NCBI GenBank assembly: GCA_963846475.1
Contig: CAWJVZ010000003.1
Location: forward strand, 124,001 to 188,000
Direction: 5' to 3'
From: DASWJZ01 sp963846475
GTDB lineage: Bacteria; Pseudomonadota; Alphaproteobacteria; Rhizobiales; Afifellaceae
Length of the DNA: 64,000 nucleotides
Part shown: piece by piece, positions 26,467 through 37,613 of the stretch
How positions within the stretch are numbered: position 1 is the first letter of the stretch
Layout: every line of letters begins with the position of its first letter
Position numbers and translations under genes: made by a program
The notes under the pieces: generated by a model
Database searches by the model: none
The model's input: only the letters and a program-made list of their open reading frames with translations
What the model was told of the DNA's origin: nothing

Positions 26467-28843
26467 TTAGATTGCCTCGACGAAACTGTCCACCACCCGC
26501 TTCTGGCCGGCTTTGTCGAACTCCACCGTCAGCTTATTGCCGTCGACGGCGGCCACCGTGCCCGGCCCGAATTTCTGGTGAAAAACGCGGTCGCCGCGCG
26601 AAAACCGCGCCTCGCCGCCGATGACGCTCTTGGCGACGAGCTCGCCCTCGATGGTCAGCGGCTGGCGGGAGACGCGGCTTCGCGGATCGGCGGCCTCGCG
26701 ATTGGCCTGGGCGCGCTGCCAGCCGGGCGTGCGGTAGGCGGAGTTGAACGGCTCCATGCGATCGAAGCGCGAGGCGCCGTAGCCGCCGCCCGATCCGAAC
26801 GGGCCGCCGGCGCCGTAGCCGCCGTAGCTCGCCGGCTCCGCCACCTCGACATGCGCCTCCGGCAGGTCGTCGAGAAATCGCGACGGCACGGTCGACTGCC
26901 AGAGGCCGCGCACCCGGCGGTTGGAGACGAACCAGATCTTTGCGTTCTTTCGCGCCCGCGTCAGGCCGACATAGGCGAGGCGCCGTTCCTCCTCCAGCCC
27001 GGCCTTGCCGCTCTCGTCGATGGTGCGCTGGTGCGGGAAAAGGCCCTCCTCCCAGCCGGGCAGGTAGACTACGTCGAATTCCAGCCCCTTGGCGGAATGC
27101 AGCGTCATGATCGACACCGCCTCGTCCGACCCGCCCTCGGCGTCCATCACCAGCGAGACGTGCTCCAGGAAGCCGGCGAGCGAGTCGTATTCGCCCATGT
27201 TGTTGATCAGCTCCTTGAGGTTCTCCAGCCGCCCCGGCGCCTCGGCCGAGCGGTCGAGCTGCCACATCTCGGTGTAGCCGCATCTCCTCCAGGATCATCT
27301 CCGCCAGGTCGGTATGGCGCGTGTGGTCGATCGCGTCGGACCAGCGCGCAAAGCTCTTAAGCAGGTCGGCGATGCGTCTGGCGCTGCTTCGACTTCAGCT
27401 CCTCGGTCAGCGACGAGCTCGCCGCCGCCGCCATCAGCGGGATGTTGCGGGCGCGGGCATGGCAGTGGATGAGCTGGATGGTCGAGGCGCCGAGGCCGCG
27501 CTTCGGCGTGTTGACGATGCGCTCGAAGGCGAGATCGTCGGCCGGGTTCACCGTCGCGCGCAGATAGGCGAGCGCGTCGCGGATCTCCATGCGCTCATAG
27601 AAGCGCGGGCCGCCGATGACGCGGTAATTCAGCCCGAGCGTGACGAAGCGGTCCTCGAACTCGCGCATCTGGAAGGAGGCGCGCACCAGGATCGCCATCT
27701 CGTTCAGCGAATGGCCGCGCCGCTGCAGCTGCTCGATGTCGTCGCCGATGGCGCGCGCTTCCTCCGACGAATCCCAGCCGGAGACGACGGCGACCTTGTC
27801 GCCCATCTCGGCGGTGTCGGTGAACAGCGTCTTGCCGAGCCGCCCTTCGTTGTGGGCGATCAGCCCGGAAGCGGCGGCGAGGATGTGGCCGGTGGAGCGG
27901 TAGTTCCGCTCCAGCCGGATCACCGCCGGCGCCGGGAAAATCGTGCTCGAAGCGGAGGATGTTGTCGACCTCGGCGCCGCGCCAGCCGTAGATCGACTGG
28001 TCGTCGTCGCCGACGCAGCAGATGTTGCGGTTGCCCTGCGCGAGCAGCCTCAGCCAGAGATACTGGGCGACGTTGGTGTCCTGGTATTCGTCGACCAGCA
28101 TGTAGCGGAAGCGCCGCTGGAAATCCGGCGAGCACGTCGGCGCGCTCGCGGAAGAGCCGCAGGCACTCGGTCAGGAGGTCGCCGAAATCGGCGGCGTTCA
28201 GCGTCTTCAGCCGCGCCTGGTATTCGCCGTAGAGCTCGCGGCCCTTGCCGTTGGCGTAGGAATAGGCCTCGCCGTCCGGCACCTTTTCCGGCGACAGGCC
28301 GCGGTTCTTCCAGCCGTCGATGGCGAAGGCGAGCTGGCGCGCCGGCCAGCGCTTTTCGTCGATATTGGCGGCGGTGACGATCTGCTTCAGGAGCCGGATC
28401 TGGTCGTCGGTGTCGAGGATGGTGAAGTCGGAGCGGAGCCCCACCAGCTCGGCATGCCGGCGCAGGATTTTCACGCCGATCGAGTGGAACGTGCCGAGCC
28501 AGGGCATGCCCTCCGCATGGCCTTCGCCGATCAGCCCGGCGACGCGGCTCTTCATCTCGCGCGCCGCCTTGTTGGTGAAGGTGACGGCGAGGATCTGCGA
28601 GGGGAAGGCGCGGCCCGAGGCCAGGATATGGGCGATGCGGGCGGTCAGCACCCGCGTCTTGCCGGTGCCGGCGCCGGCAAGCACCAGGAGCGGCCCCTCG
28701 GTCATCTCGACCGCCTGCCGCTGCTCCGGATTGAGGTCGGCGAGCCAGGGCGCGCCGCGCCCGGCGAGCGCCCGCGCGGCGATGCCGCCGGCGGGCGGCG
28801 CAGGCACATCGCGAAAATCCGGTCGGCGGACGGGTTCGGTCAT
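26467..28843 (-). CDS. uvrD: UvrD/PcrA-type superfamily 1 DNA helicase, four frameshifts
   Basis: A 3'-5' helicase of nucleotide excision and mismatch repair. Seen on the minus strand across several frames: LNPEQRQAVEMTEGPLLVLAG with Walker A AGAGTGKTRV; then after ~28122 MLVDEYQDTNVAQYL and VGDDDQSIYGWRGA; after ~27935 VIRLERNYRSTGHIL and the 2A/2B domains; after ~27383 a short stretch (FARWSDAIDHTRHTDLAEM); after ~27280 EMWQLDRSAEAPGRL, MTLHSAKGLEFDVVYLPG, RRLAYVGLTRAR and the C-terminal Tudor-like SRGDRVFHQKFGPGTV. Assembled length is ~790 residues. All helicase motifs survive, so the four shifts look like sequence errors. The cluster of four in one gene is notable. Confidence 0.85.
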
Positions 28844-28982
28844 TCTTCGGTCGATTCGTGTCGGAACAATAGGGCAACGCGTTCATTGAAGCGAGCGCGG
28901 CGGGCGGCGGTGCTCTCGCCGGCAGGGGGACATCCGGCCTATATAGGCGTTGGCGCGCTCCCGCGCCCGAGGAGAAGCCGCG

Positions 28983-29493
28983 ATGGAACCCGAGGTCGAG
29001 AGTTTTGGCCTCGCGCCCGACGGCGAGATCCCCAACAATTCGCTGCCGCTCCTCCTCTATCGCCGCGCGCTGCCGCCGGAGCTGCAATCGCCCTCCGGCT
29101 GCCAGGCGCTGTTCGCCCGCAATCTACTGGCGCGGCAATTGGGTGAACGGCATCTTCGACTATTGGCATTTCCATACGACGGGCCATGAGGTGCTCGGCT
29201 GCGTCGCCGGCTCGGCGCGCGTCGGCTTCGGCGGCGACCACGGCGTAGAGGTGGTCTTTCGCGCCGGCGACGTCGTCGTGATCCCGGCCGGCGTCGGCCA
29301 CAAGCGCCTCGGCGGCAGCGACGGTTTCTGCGTCGTCGGCGGCTATCCGCCGGGCCAGAACGGCGCCATCACCAGGCCCGGCGAGGTCTCGCTGGAAGGC
29401 GCGCAGGCAACCATCCGCGCCCTCAGCCTGCCCGGATCGGACCCGATCTTCGGCAACGAGGGCCCGCTGATCCAGGCCTGGGGCATCGGCTAG
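28983..29493 (+). CDS. Cupin-domain protein, one frameshift
   Basis: Seen: ATG 28983 starts ESFGLAPDGEIPNNSLPLLL. After ~29120 the frame changes by one base and continues NWVNGIFDYWHFHTTGHEVLG, a cupin metal-site motif (H-x-H...E). GDVVVIPAGVGHKRLG follows, the second cupin motif. Assembled length is ~170 residues, a single conserved beta-barrel cupin. Family knowledge: such proteins are common in Hyphomicrobiales next to metabolic genes, mostly uncharacterised; the substrate cannot be told. It is divergent from uvrD, ~140 bp apart. Confidence 0.8.
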
Positions 29494-29685
29494 ACTCCGA
29501 CGCGAACCGGCCGGTCGGCGGGACAGCCGCCGGTTGCTTCTGCCATGACCTAATGCGGCCCCATTCGCGGCGCAGCCGGTGCAACGGATAACGCCGATTT
29601 GTCGTCCGCGCGGAAGCGTGCGCTTTGGACAGCGGCGGGCTGTTCCTGTTACCTTGGCCGGCCTGGTGGAGAGTCGGACGAATCG

Positions 29686-31095
29686 ATGGCCAAAACCGCA
29701 TCGGCGGAGCGCAACGACAGCGGCATCGCCCTTTCGATCGGCGTGCTGAAGCAAAAGTTCGGCGAGCGGCTGAGCCAGTCGCAGGCGGTCCGCGAGCAAC
29801 ACGGCCACACGACGAGCTGGCTGCCCAACCAGCCGCCCGACGCCGTCATCTTCGCCGAGACGACCGAGGAGGTCAGCGACATCGTGCGGGTCTGCGCGAC
29901 GCATCGCACCCCGGTCATCGCCTTCGGCACCGGCTCGTCGCTGGAAGGCCACCTCAACGCGCCGGCGGGCGGCATTTCTGTCGACGTCTCGCGCATGAAC
30001 AGGATCGTCGCGGTCCATGCCGAGGATTTCGACTGCGTGGTCGAGCCGGGCGTGACCCGCAAGCAGCTCAACACGCATCTTCGCGACGTCGGCCTGTTCT
30101 TCCCGATCGACCCGGGCGCCGATGCGAGCCTCGGCGGCATGGCGTCCACCCGCGCCTCCGGCACCAATGCGGTGCGCTACGGCACGATGAAGGACAACGT
30201 GCTGAACGTGACGGCGGTGATGCCCGACGGCTCGATCGTCAAGACGGCCAACCGCGCCAAGAAAACCTCGGCCGGCTACGACCTGACGCGGCTGATGATC
30301 GGCGCGGAGGGGACGCTCGGCATCATCACCGAGCTGACGCTGCGGCTGCAGGGCATCCCGCAGGCGATCTCGGCGGCGGTATGCAGCTTCCCGAGCGTCG
30401 AGGCCGCCTGCCGAGCGGTGATCGCCACCATCCAGTACGGCATCCCGATGGCGCGGATCGAGCTCCTGGACGAGCTGCAGGTGCGCGCCTGCAACATCTA
30501 TTCGCGGCTCGACCTGCCGGAGAGCCCGGCGCTGTTCCTGGAATTCCACGGCACGCCGGCCGGGGTGGAGGAGCAGGCGGTGGAGTTCGGCGAGATCGCC
30601 GCGGAGTTCGGCGGCGACCGCTTCCGCTGGGAAACCCGCGAAGAGGACCGGCAAAGGCTCTGGCAGGCGCGCCACGACGTCTATTTCGCCGTCAAAGTGC
30701 TGCGGCCCGGCGCCAGCGTGCTGGCGACCGACGCCTGCGTGCCGATCTCGCGGCTCGCCGACTGCGTCATGGAGACCAAGGCGGATCTGGAGCGCTTGGG
30801 TCTGCTGGCGCCGATCGTCGGCCATGTCGGCGACGGCAATTTCCATGTCAGCGTGCTCGTCGATACGACGAGCCCGGCGGAGATGCGCGCGGCGGAGGAG
30901 ATGATCGGGCGCCTCGCCGAGCGCGCCATCGCAATGGACGGCACCTGCACCGGCGAGCATGGCATCGGCCAGGGCAAGATGCGCTACCTGGAGGAGGAAT
31001 TGGGGTCGGCGATCGACGTGATGCGGACCATCAAGAAGGCCATCGACCCCTTGAACATCATGAATCCGGGCAAGATCGTCCGGCTTTCCGCCTAG
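29686..31095 (+). CDS. FAD-binding oxidoreductase, D-lactate dehydrogenase (cytochrome)/GlcD-like
   Basis: Oxidises a 2-hydroxy acid, probably D-lactate, with FAD, passing electrons to the respiratory chain. Seen: 469 residues from ATG 29686. The PCMH-type FAD-binding domain has PVIAFGTGSSLEGHL, DPGADASLGGMASTRASG and the LMIGAEGTLGIITELTLR block. The C-terminal FAD-oxidase domain has VGHVGDGNFHVSVLVD, CTGEHGIGQGKM and DPLNIMNPGKI. Length and motifs match the Dld2/GlcD group; glycolate or D-2-hydroxyglutarate are alternative substrates. Intact. Confidence 0.88.
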   Translation: MAKTASAERNDSGIALSIGVLKQKFGERLSQSQAVREQHGHTTSWLPNQPPDAVIFAETTEEVSDIVRVCATHRTPVIAFGTGSSLEGHLNAPAGGISVDVSRMNRIVAVHAEDFDCVVEPGVTRKQLNTHLRDVGLFFPIDPGADASLGGMASTRASGTNAVRYGTMKDNVLNVTAVMPDGSIVKTANRAKKTSAGYDLTRLMIGAEGTLGIITELTLRLQGIPQAISAAVCSFPSVEAACRAVIATIQYGIPMARIELLDELQVRACNIYSRLDLPESPALFLEFHGTPAGVEEQAVEFGEIAAEFGGDRFRWETREEDRQRLWQARHDVYFAVKVLRPGASVLATDACVPISRLADCVMETKADLERLGLLAPIVGHVGDGNFHVSVLVDTTSPAEMRAAEEMIGRLAERAIAMDGTCTGEHGIGQGKMRYLEEELGSAIDVMRTIKKAIDPLNIMNPGKIVRLSA

Positions 31096-31130
31096 CCCGG
31101 CCACCGCCGGAGACGAACGGGAGATCTGCG

Positions 31131-34100
31131 CTGAGCAAGTTTTTCATTGCGGCCGGCAGTCTCGTCATCGTGATCCTGTTCACGGCCCTGATCGGGCCGT
31201 ACGTGGTCGACTGGACTGCTTACCGCGATAGGTTCGAAGAGCGAGCCTCCGCCTATATCGGCCGGCCGGTCAGCATCGGCGGCAGGGCGAGCGTTCGCCT
31301 CCTGCCGACGCCCGTCCTGAGTTTCACCGACATCCGCATCGGCGACGCAGCGTCGCCGGATGTGGCGATCGAGCGGTTCCGCGCCGAGGTCGAGCTGGCG
31401 CCGCTGCTGCGCGGCGAAGTCCGCATTATCCAGATGATCGTCGAGCGGCCGCACTTCCGCGTCGATCTCGCCAGACTCGCCGAGGGCGGCGCCGGCGCGC
31501 TGACCGGCGGATGGCGCATCGACCCCGAGCGGGTCTCGCTCGCCCACGTTGAGATCGTCGATGGCACGGCCGATATCGAGGATCGCCGCGCCGGCCGGTC
31601 CTGGCGGGCCGACGATATCGACGCTGTCGTCGGGGCGAGCTCGCTGCGCGGGCCGGGTAGAGCCGAACTGGAGCTTTTATTCGAAGGCGAGCCGGTCGAG
31701 GTCCGGGTTGCGGCCGGCCGCATGCGGGCGGACAATTCGATACCCCTCAAAGTCACCGTGGCTTCTTCCGTCTATCCCCTGACGCTGACCGCCGACGGCT
31801 CTTTCGCGTCACGCCCTGGCCAGCCGCCCGGCTTCCTTGGCTCGGTGGTGGTCGCGGGCGTGCCGCCGAAGGACGAGGGCGAGCCGCGCTCCCCGTGGGC
31901 CGATTTCCGGGCTGAGGGTGCGTTCGACCTTACGCCGCAGGCGCTCCTGGTGGAGGAGGCGCAGCTCTCCTACGGAGCGACCGAGCGGCCGCTCGTCCTG
32001 GCCGGCGCAGGACGGCTCGATTTGACCGGCGAGCCGCGCTTCGACGTGTCGATCAAGACCCGCCAGATCGACGTCGACCGCACGCTCGGCGGCGGGGCTG
32101 GGCGTCCGGCCTCGCTGCAGGCGGGTGTCGCCGCCTTGATTCAGGCGCTCCCCGGCCTGCCGAGACCCCCGCTTTCCGGCGTGCTGCATCTCGATGCGCA
32201 GGGTGTGGTGATCGGCGGCGGCGTGTTGCAGGCGGTCGGGCTGGACGTCGCGACGGCGCCGGACGGATGGCTGGTGGAGGATTTTGCCGCCATGCTGCCG
32301 GGCGACACTCGAGTCGACCTGAGCGGCATGCTCCGCGCAGCCGAAACGCTCAGCTTCCGCGGCCACGGCAGCGTGAGATCGGGGCGGCCGGCCGCCTTCG
32401 CCGCATGGTGGCGTGGCCAGTCGGGGTCCGCCGCGGAGATCGAGAGCTTTTCCGTCGCAGCCGACCTCGATCTTGCGGAGGACACCCAGCAGCTCGCCAA
32501 CATCGTCGCGACCACCGGCGGCGGCACGGTTCGGGGGCTGGTGGAACTTCGCCGCTTCCAGCAGACCGGCCAGATCTTCGCGACGATCGATCTCAACGCC
32601 GACCGGGCCGATCTGGTGGAAGCGCGTGCGCTGGCGGAACTCCTGGCCGGCAATGCGCTTGCCGCCAGCCGTGTCGATCAGATGAATGTGTCGCTCCGCG
32701 CCGACGTGCTGAGCGCCCGCGGCATTGAGGCCCGCTCCGTCGTCCTCGACGGCGGCCTGGAGGAGGGGGTCCTGCAGCTGCGCCGGCTGGCCATCGCCGA
32801 CCTGGCGGGCGCCAGCATCGAGGCGCACGGCAGCGTGCGCGATCCCTTCGGCGGGCGCGCCGGCCGGCTGGAAGCTTCGGTGGCGGCGGAGGACATCACC
32901 GGTGCGGTGGAGTTCCTGGCGGCCCTCATGCCGCAAAGCCGGACAGCCGCCTATCTCCTCAGGGTGGCCCCGCGGCTGTCGCCCGTCCTCGCCGACGTCT
33001 CCGTCGAGGCGGGGGCGGAGGTGGCGCCGCTGCTGCTCGATCTGACCGGCAGCTTCGCCGACACGCATGTGACGCTGACGGCCGCTGGGGAAGGATCGTT
33101 GGCCAGGCCCGAAACCCTGAGCGGAACAATGGTGCTGCATATCGACGGCGAGGACAGCGCTGCGGTGCTGACGCAGCTCGGGCTGGACCCGGTACCGGTC
33201 CGCGCCGGTCCGCTTCGCCTGGACGCCGCCTTCGAGGGTGCCCTCGGAACCGCCGGCACGCTGAAGGTCGAGGCGACGGTCGCCGGCATCGACATCGCCT
33301 ACGACGCCGAGACCGCCCTGCAGAACGGCGACATCGCGCTGACCGGATTGGCCGAGGCGACGGCGGTCGACACCGACCCGGCGCTGCTCCTCGCCGGCGT
33401 GGCGGTTCCGGGCCTCGGCGAGGGGCATTCGGCCTCCGCCGCCGGCCGGCTCGGGATCACCCCCGACCGCCTCGATATGGCGATCTCGGAGGCGAATTTC
33501 GACGGGCAGCCGCTCGGGGGAAGGGTCCAGGCGGATCTCCGCGACGGCATGCGCTTGAAGGGCGCGCTGGAGCTCCAGGCCGTCTCGCTGCCGGTGCTAG
33601 CTGCTCTGGCGACCGGCAGCGCCCCGGGCATCGGCGCGGACGGCTGGAATGAGGATCCTTTCGCCGCCGTGCTGCCGCCCGGCGTTTCGCTCGATTTCGG
33701 CATTACTGCCAAAACGCTCGATCTCGGCCTGCCCATCACGGCCGCCGGTGCCAGGCTCGAATTGGACGTGTCCCGCAGCGCCCTCAATATCGACCTCATC
33801 CAGGCGGATTTCGGCGGCGGCACCCTGAAAGGGGCGATCGCTGCGACGCTCGCGGATGGCGAGGCCCACGCGGCGCTCCGCGGGGCGCTGCATGGCGGCG
33901 AGCTGCAGGCGCTGCTGTGGGAGCGGAACGGCCTTCCCGCCGCCTCGGGCCAGCTCGATCTGTCGTTCGAGGCGACGGGGCGCGGCCGCAGCACTGCCGG
34001 CATCGTTTCCACCCTGTCCGGCAGCGGCTCGTTCGCAATCAGCGAGGGGCGGCTGAACGCCCTCAATCCCCAGGCGCTCGATGCCGCGATTCAGGCGGGC

Positions 34101-34733
34101 GATACGGATGCGGAGCCGGACGAGGACAAGGTGCGTGAGGAATTCGCCATCCTGTTCGGCTCGGGCGCGTTCCCGTTCGGCCGGGCCGCGGGCTCCTTCT
34201 CCATCAACAACGGGATGGTGAAGGTCGCCACGGTGTCCGTCGCGGCCGCGGCGACCGATGTGCTCGCCGATGCCACGTTGGATCTCAACGATCTGACGCT
34301 GGCCAGCGAGTGGTCGATCCGCGCCGGCGAGGCGGGCGTCGCGGACGAGCAGAAGCCCAGTGTGGACGTGCGCTTTTCCGGGCCGATCTCCAGGCCTGAG
34401 CGGCAGGTCGACCTCGCTCCGCTCCTCGACCTGGTGCAAAGCCGGCATTTGCAGCGCCAGCTGGCCGAGCTGGAAGCCCTGGAGAAGGCGCGCCGCCAGT
34501 TTGAGGCCGCGCAGGCGGAGAAGCGGCGCGACGACACCGAACGGCGCCGCCTCGACGCCCCGGCAGCCGGCCGGGCCCCGAGCCCCGCGCCGAAGCCTGG
34601 CGGGGCGCCATACGAGATTGCGCCGCCGCTCGATCTCCTCCCCGACCAGGACACGTCCGCCGCCGCTCCGGCGCCGGATCTGGTGCAGCAGATGGGTCCG
34701 GCGGTGCAGGATATGCTCGGCGCCCGCCCGTAG
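31131..34733 (+). CDS. AsmA-family envelope protein
   Basis: AsmA-like proteins are inner-membrane-anchored periplasmic bridges linked to lipid transport and outer-membrane homeostasis. Seen: ~1200 residues. An N-terminal membrane anchor (residues ~5-24, ending ALIGPYVVDWTAYR) is followed by the AsmA domain (PVSIGGRASVRLLPTPVL), many beta repeats, the C-terminal AsmA_2 region (LDLSFEATGRG, SGSGSFAISEGRLNALN), and a charged then Pro-rich tail (~1120-1200). No ATG/GTG/TTG fits the N-terminus. A CTG at 31131, preceded by GGGAGA, is the best start, 36 bp after the oxidase gene. It is intact. Confidence 0.88.
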   Translation: MSKFFIAAGSLVIVILFTALIGPYVVDWTAYRDRFEERASAYIGRPVSIGGRASVRLLPTPVLSFTDIRIGDAASPDVAIERFRAEVELAPLLRGEVRIIQMIVERPHFRVDLARLAEGGAGALTGGWRIDPERVSLAHVEIVDGTADIEDRRAGRSWRADDIDAVVGASSLRGPGRAELELLFEGEPVEVRVAAGRMRADNSIPLKVTVASSVYPLTLTADGSFASRPGQPPGFLGSVVVAGVPPKDEGEPRSPWADFRAEGAFDLTPQALLVEEAQLSYGATERPLVLAGAGRLDLTGEPRFDVSIKTRQIDVDRTLGGGAGRPASLQAGVAALIQALPGLPRPPLSGVLHLDAQGVVIGGGVLQAVGLDVATAPDGWLVEDFAAMLPGDTRVDLSGMLRAAETLSFRGHGSVRSGRPAAFAAWWRGQSGSAAEIESFSVAADLDLAEDTQQLANIVATTGGGTVRGLVELRRFQQTGQIFATIDLNADRADLVEARALAELLAGNALAASRVDQMNVSLRADVLSARGIEARSVVLDGGLEEGVLQLRRLAIADLAGASIEAHGSVRDPFGGRAGRLEASVAAEDITGAVEFLAALMPQSRTAAYLLRVAPRLSPVLADVSVEAGAEVAPLLLDLTGSFADTHVTLTAAGEGSLARPETLSGTMVLHIDGEDSAAVLTQLGLDPVPVRAGPLRLDAAFEGALGTAGTLKVEATVAGIDIAYDAETALQNGDIALTGLAEATAVDTDPALLLAGVAVPGLGEGHSASAAGRLGITPDRLDMAISEANFDGQPLGGRVQADLRDGMRLKGALELQAVSLPVLAALATGSAPGIGADGWNEDPFAAVLPPGVSLDFGITAKTLDLGLPITAAGARLELDVSRSALNIDLIQADFGGGTLKGAIAATLADGEAHAALRGALHGGELQALLWERNGLPAASGQLDLSFEATGRGRSTAGIVSTLSGSGSFAISEGRLNALNPQALDAAIQAGDTDAEPDEDKVREEFAILFGSGAFPFGRAAGSFSINNGMVKVATVSVAAAATDVLADATLDLNDLTLASEWSIRAGEAGVADEQKPSVDVRFSGPISRPERQVDLAPLLDLVQSRHLQRQLAELEALEKARRQFEAAQAEKRRDDTERRRLDAPAAGRAPSPAPKPGGAPYEIAPPLDLLPDQDTSAAAPAPDLVQQMGPAVQDMLGARP

Positions 34734-34736
34734 GGA

Positions 34737-34964
34737 TCAGATCACCGGAGGCGACGCGGCGGCCTTGGCTTTGAGGTCGGCCAGCACCGCGAGCCGCAGG
34801 GCGGACGACAGGTTGGCGGATTGCCGCGCGCCGTCGATCCGCTCGATCAACGCGCCGACCGGCAAGCCGGATTCGGCCGCCATGCGCTTCAGCTCGGCCC
34901 AATACTCGTCCTCGAGCGAGACGCTCGTGGCGTGGCCCTGCAGATTGACGGAGCGCTTGCGCAT
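34737..34964 (-). CDS. Ribbon-helix-helix domain protein
   Basis: Seen: 75 residues, start ATG 34964. MRKRSVNLQGHATSVSLEDEYW begins a beta strand followed by EYWAELKRMAAESGLPVGALIERID, the typical RHH_4 fold of alphaproteobacterial small DNA-binding proteins. It lies between asmA (convergent) and a DUF4169 gene, with fumC further upstream on the same strand. Target and role are unknown. Confidence 0.8.
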   Translation of the reverse strand: MRKRSVNLQGHATSVSLEDEYWAELKRMAAESGLPVGALIERIDGARQSANLSSALRLAVLADLKAKAAASPPVI

Positions 34965-34985
34965 GGCTCACCCGTGCGGCGGCAG

Positions 34986-35192
34986 TCAGCCCTGGGGGTC
35001 GCTGCCGCTTTCCGGCGGAGCATCGCGCCGGTGCGCGTCGAGGCGCTTCTCCTCAATCTCCCTGCCAAGCCGGTTCTTGGATTTCTCGGCCGCCGTCCGG
35101 CCGTGCAGGACGCGGTTGGCCGCGGCATCGCGCTCGGCGTCGTCGCGGCGCTTCTTCTTGCGGGCCTGACGAAGGTTGACGATGTCGGCCAT
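34986..35192 (-). CDS. DUF4169 family protein
   Basis: Seen: 68 residues, MADIVNLRQARKKKRRDDAE at the N-terminus, then NRVLHGRTAAEKSKNR and a C-terminal LDAHRRD. This is the pattern of DUF4169, a short Lys/Arg-rich alphaproteobacterial family usually found beside fumC and a ribbon-helix-helix gene, as here. It starts 7 bp after the fumC stop, so the three probably form one operon. Function unknown. Confidence 0.85.
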   Translation of the reverse strand: MADIVNLRQARKKKRRDDAERDAAANRVLHGRTAAEKSKNRLGREIEEKRLDAHRRDAPPESGSDPQG

Positions 35193-35199
35193 GAGCGGC

Positions 35200-36591
<1,392 letters not shown>

Positions 36592-36704
36592 CGCTGCCCC
36601 TGTGCTCGGCGCTGCGGCCCCCCGCATCGATTTGTCACCGCGGCCGAAGCCGCGCAAGCCCGAGCCGCTGCAATGGAAAAGGCTCTGTCGCCGGGGCGGC
36701 GCCC

Positions 36705-37214
36705 TCAGCCGTTCTTCTTGCGGAAGGCGTCGAGCGAGACGACGGCGGCCGAGCCGGCTTCCGCCTTTGCCGGAGCAAGCTCTTGCGCAGCCGCCGGGGT
36801 CTCCGCGCGCTCCTCGGCCGTCGCACCGTCCTCTGCCGATGCCACGGCCGCCAGTTCCGGCGGCGGGTCGAATTTCACGCCAAAGCTCGCATGCGGGTCG
36901 ACGAACCCGTTGATGGCGCGGAACGGCACGTGCAGGCGCTCCGGCGCGCCGTGGAAGGAGAGGCCCACCTCGAAGGCGGTGTCGGTGACCGTCAGGTCCC
37001 AGAACTGGTGCTGCAGGACGATGGTCATCTCGCCCGGATATTCCGCCTTCAGGCGCGACGAGATGCGCACGCCGGGATAACGGGTGTCGAAGGTGACGAA
37101 GAAATGGTGCTCGCCGGGCAGGCCGGTCTGGGCGACCTCGGCAAGCACTTTGCGGACGAGGCCGCGCAGCGCCTCCTGGGCGAGCACGTCGTAGCGGATC
37201 AGGTCTTCGGCCAT
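36705..37214 (-). CDS. sspB: ClpXP adaptor protein SspB (alpha type)
   Basis: Tethers ssrA-tagged proteins to ClpX for degradation. Seen: 169 residues. The substrate-binding domain (DVLAQEALRGLVRKVL, HHFFVTFDTRYPGVRIS, FWDLTVTDTAFEVGLSF, LHVPFRAINGFVDP) is followed by an Ala/Glu-rich flexible linker and a C-terminal VVSLDAFRKKN, the ClpX-binding tail of SspB-alpha. The ssrA gene for its substrate tag lies ~115 bp upstream on the same strand, so tagger and adaptor are neighbours. Intact. Confidence 0.93.
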   Translation of the reverse strand: MAEDLIRYDVLAQEALRGLVRKVLAEVAQTGLPGEHHFFVTFDTRYPGVRISSRLKAEYPGEMTIVLQHQFWDLTVTDTAFEVGLSFHGAPERLHVPFRAINGFVDPHASFGVKFDPPPELAAVASAEDGATAEERAETPAAAQELAPAKAEAGSAAVVSLDAFRKKNG

Positions 37215-37327
37215 CGGCCGAACCTAGTGCTCCGGTCGGACGCTTGCAAGGAAGGGAAGTGGAGGCTTCTGTTGCCAGGTGCCTCCGAACCCCGCCTAAA
37301 CCGTGCTAACGGCCAGGACTTGAATTG

Positions 37328-37578
37328 AAGCCATCAGGCTGCATTACGCAGCGAGACGAGCCTCAGCATAGTTGTCGTTGGCAACTATTTTGTCGGCCCG
37401 ATAACGGCGGAACCATGCCGGGCAAAAGAACAGCCTTTACGCCCTCGTCGATCCTGTTTCGCCCCCATCATCAGCGGTCCTGGAGGGCCGTTGGTGGTGG
37501 AGGCGCCGGGCACTGCCCCCGGGTCCGAAAGGTTTATTGCGCTGCCTGTTTATCGCCATAGCCGGGTGTGACCCCGGC
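37328..37578 (-). ncRNA. ssrA: Two-piece (permuted) transfer-messenger RNA
   Basis: Rescues stalled ribosomes and appends a degradation tag. Seen on the minus strand in the permuted order of alphaproteobacteria. First comes the acceptor piece, with T-arm CCGGG-GGCAGTG-CCCGG and acceptor strand CGCCTCC-A-CCA, its CCA at 37497-37495. An internal spacer of ~28 bases (37494-37467) follows. Then the coding piece begins GGGGGCGAAACAGGATCGA at 37466. The acceptor strands pair over 7 bp. The tag frame 37382-37344 encodes ANDNYAEARLAA and ends in TAA. The outer ends are estimated, the 5' one from the promoter. It is just upstream of sspB. Confidence 0.93.
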
Positions 37579-37584
37579 AAGAGG

Positions 37585-37613
37585 AATATAGGCGCAGTTA
37601 CCGCCGATTGAAA
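37585..37613 (-). promoter_or_regulatory. Candidate ssrA promoter
   Basis: Seen on the minus strand: TATATT (37590-37585) as -10 and a weak TTTCAA (37613-37608) as -35 at 17-bp spacing. This would start RNA at about 37578, right before the acceptor piece. Strong -10, weak -35. Confidence 0.5.

Noticed and set aside
29625..31130. Long 5' extension of the AsmA frame through the FAD oxidase gene
   Set aside because: The extension is Arg/Ala/Gly-rich antiframe sequence; AsmA proteins begin at the membrane anchor near 31131.
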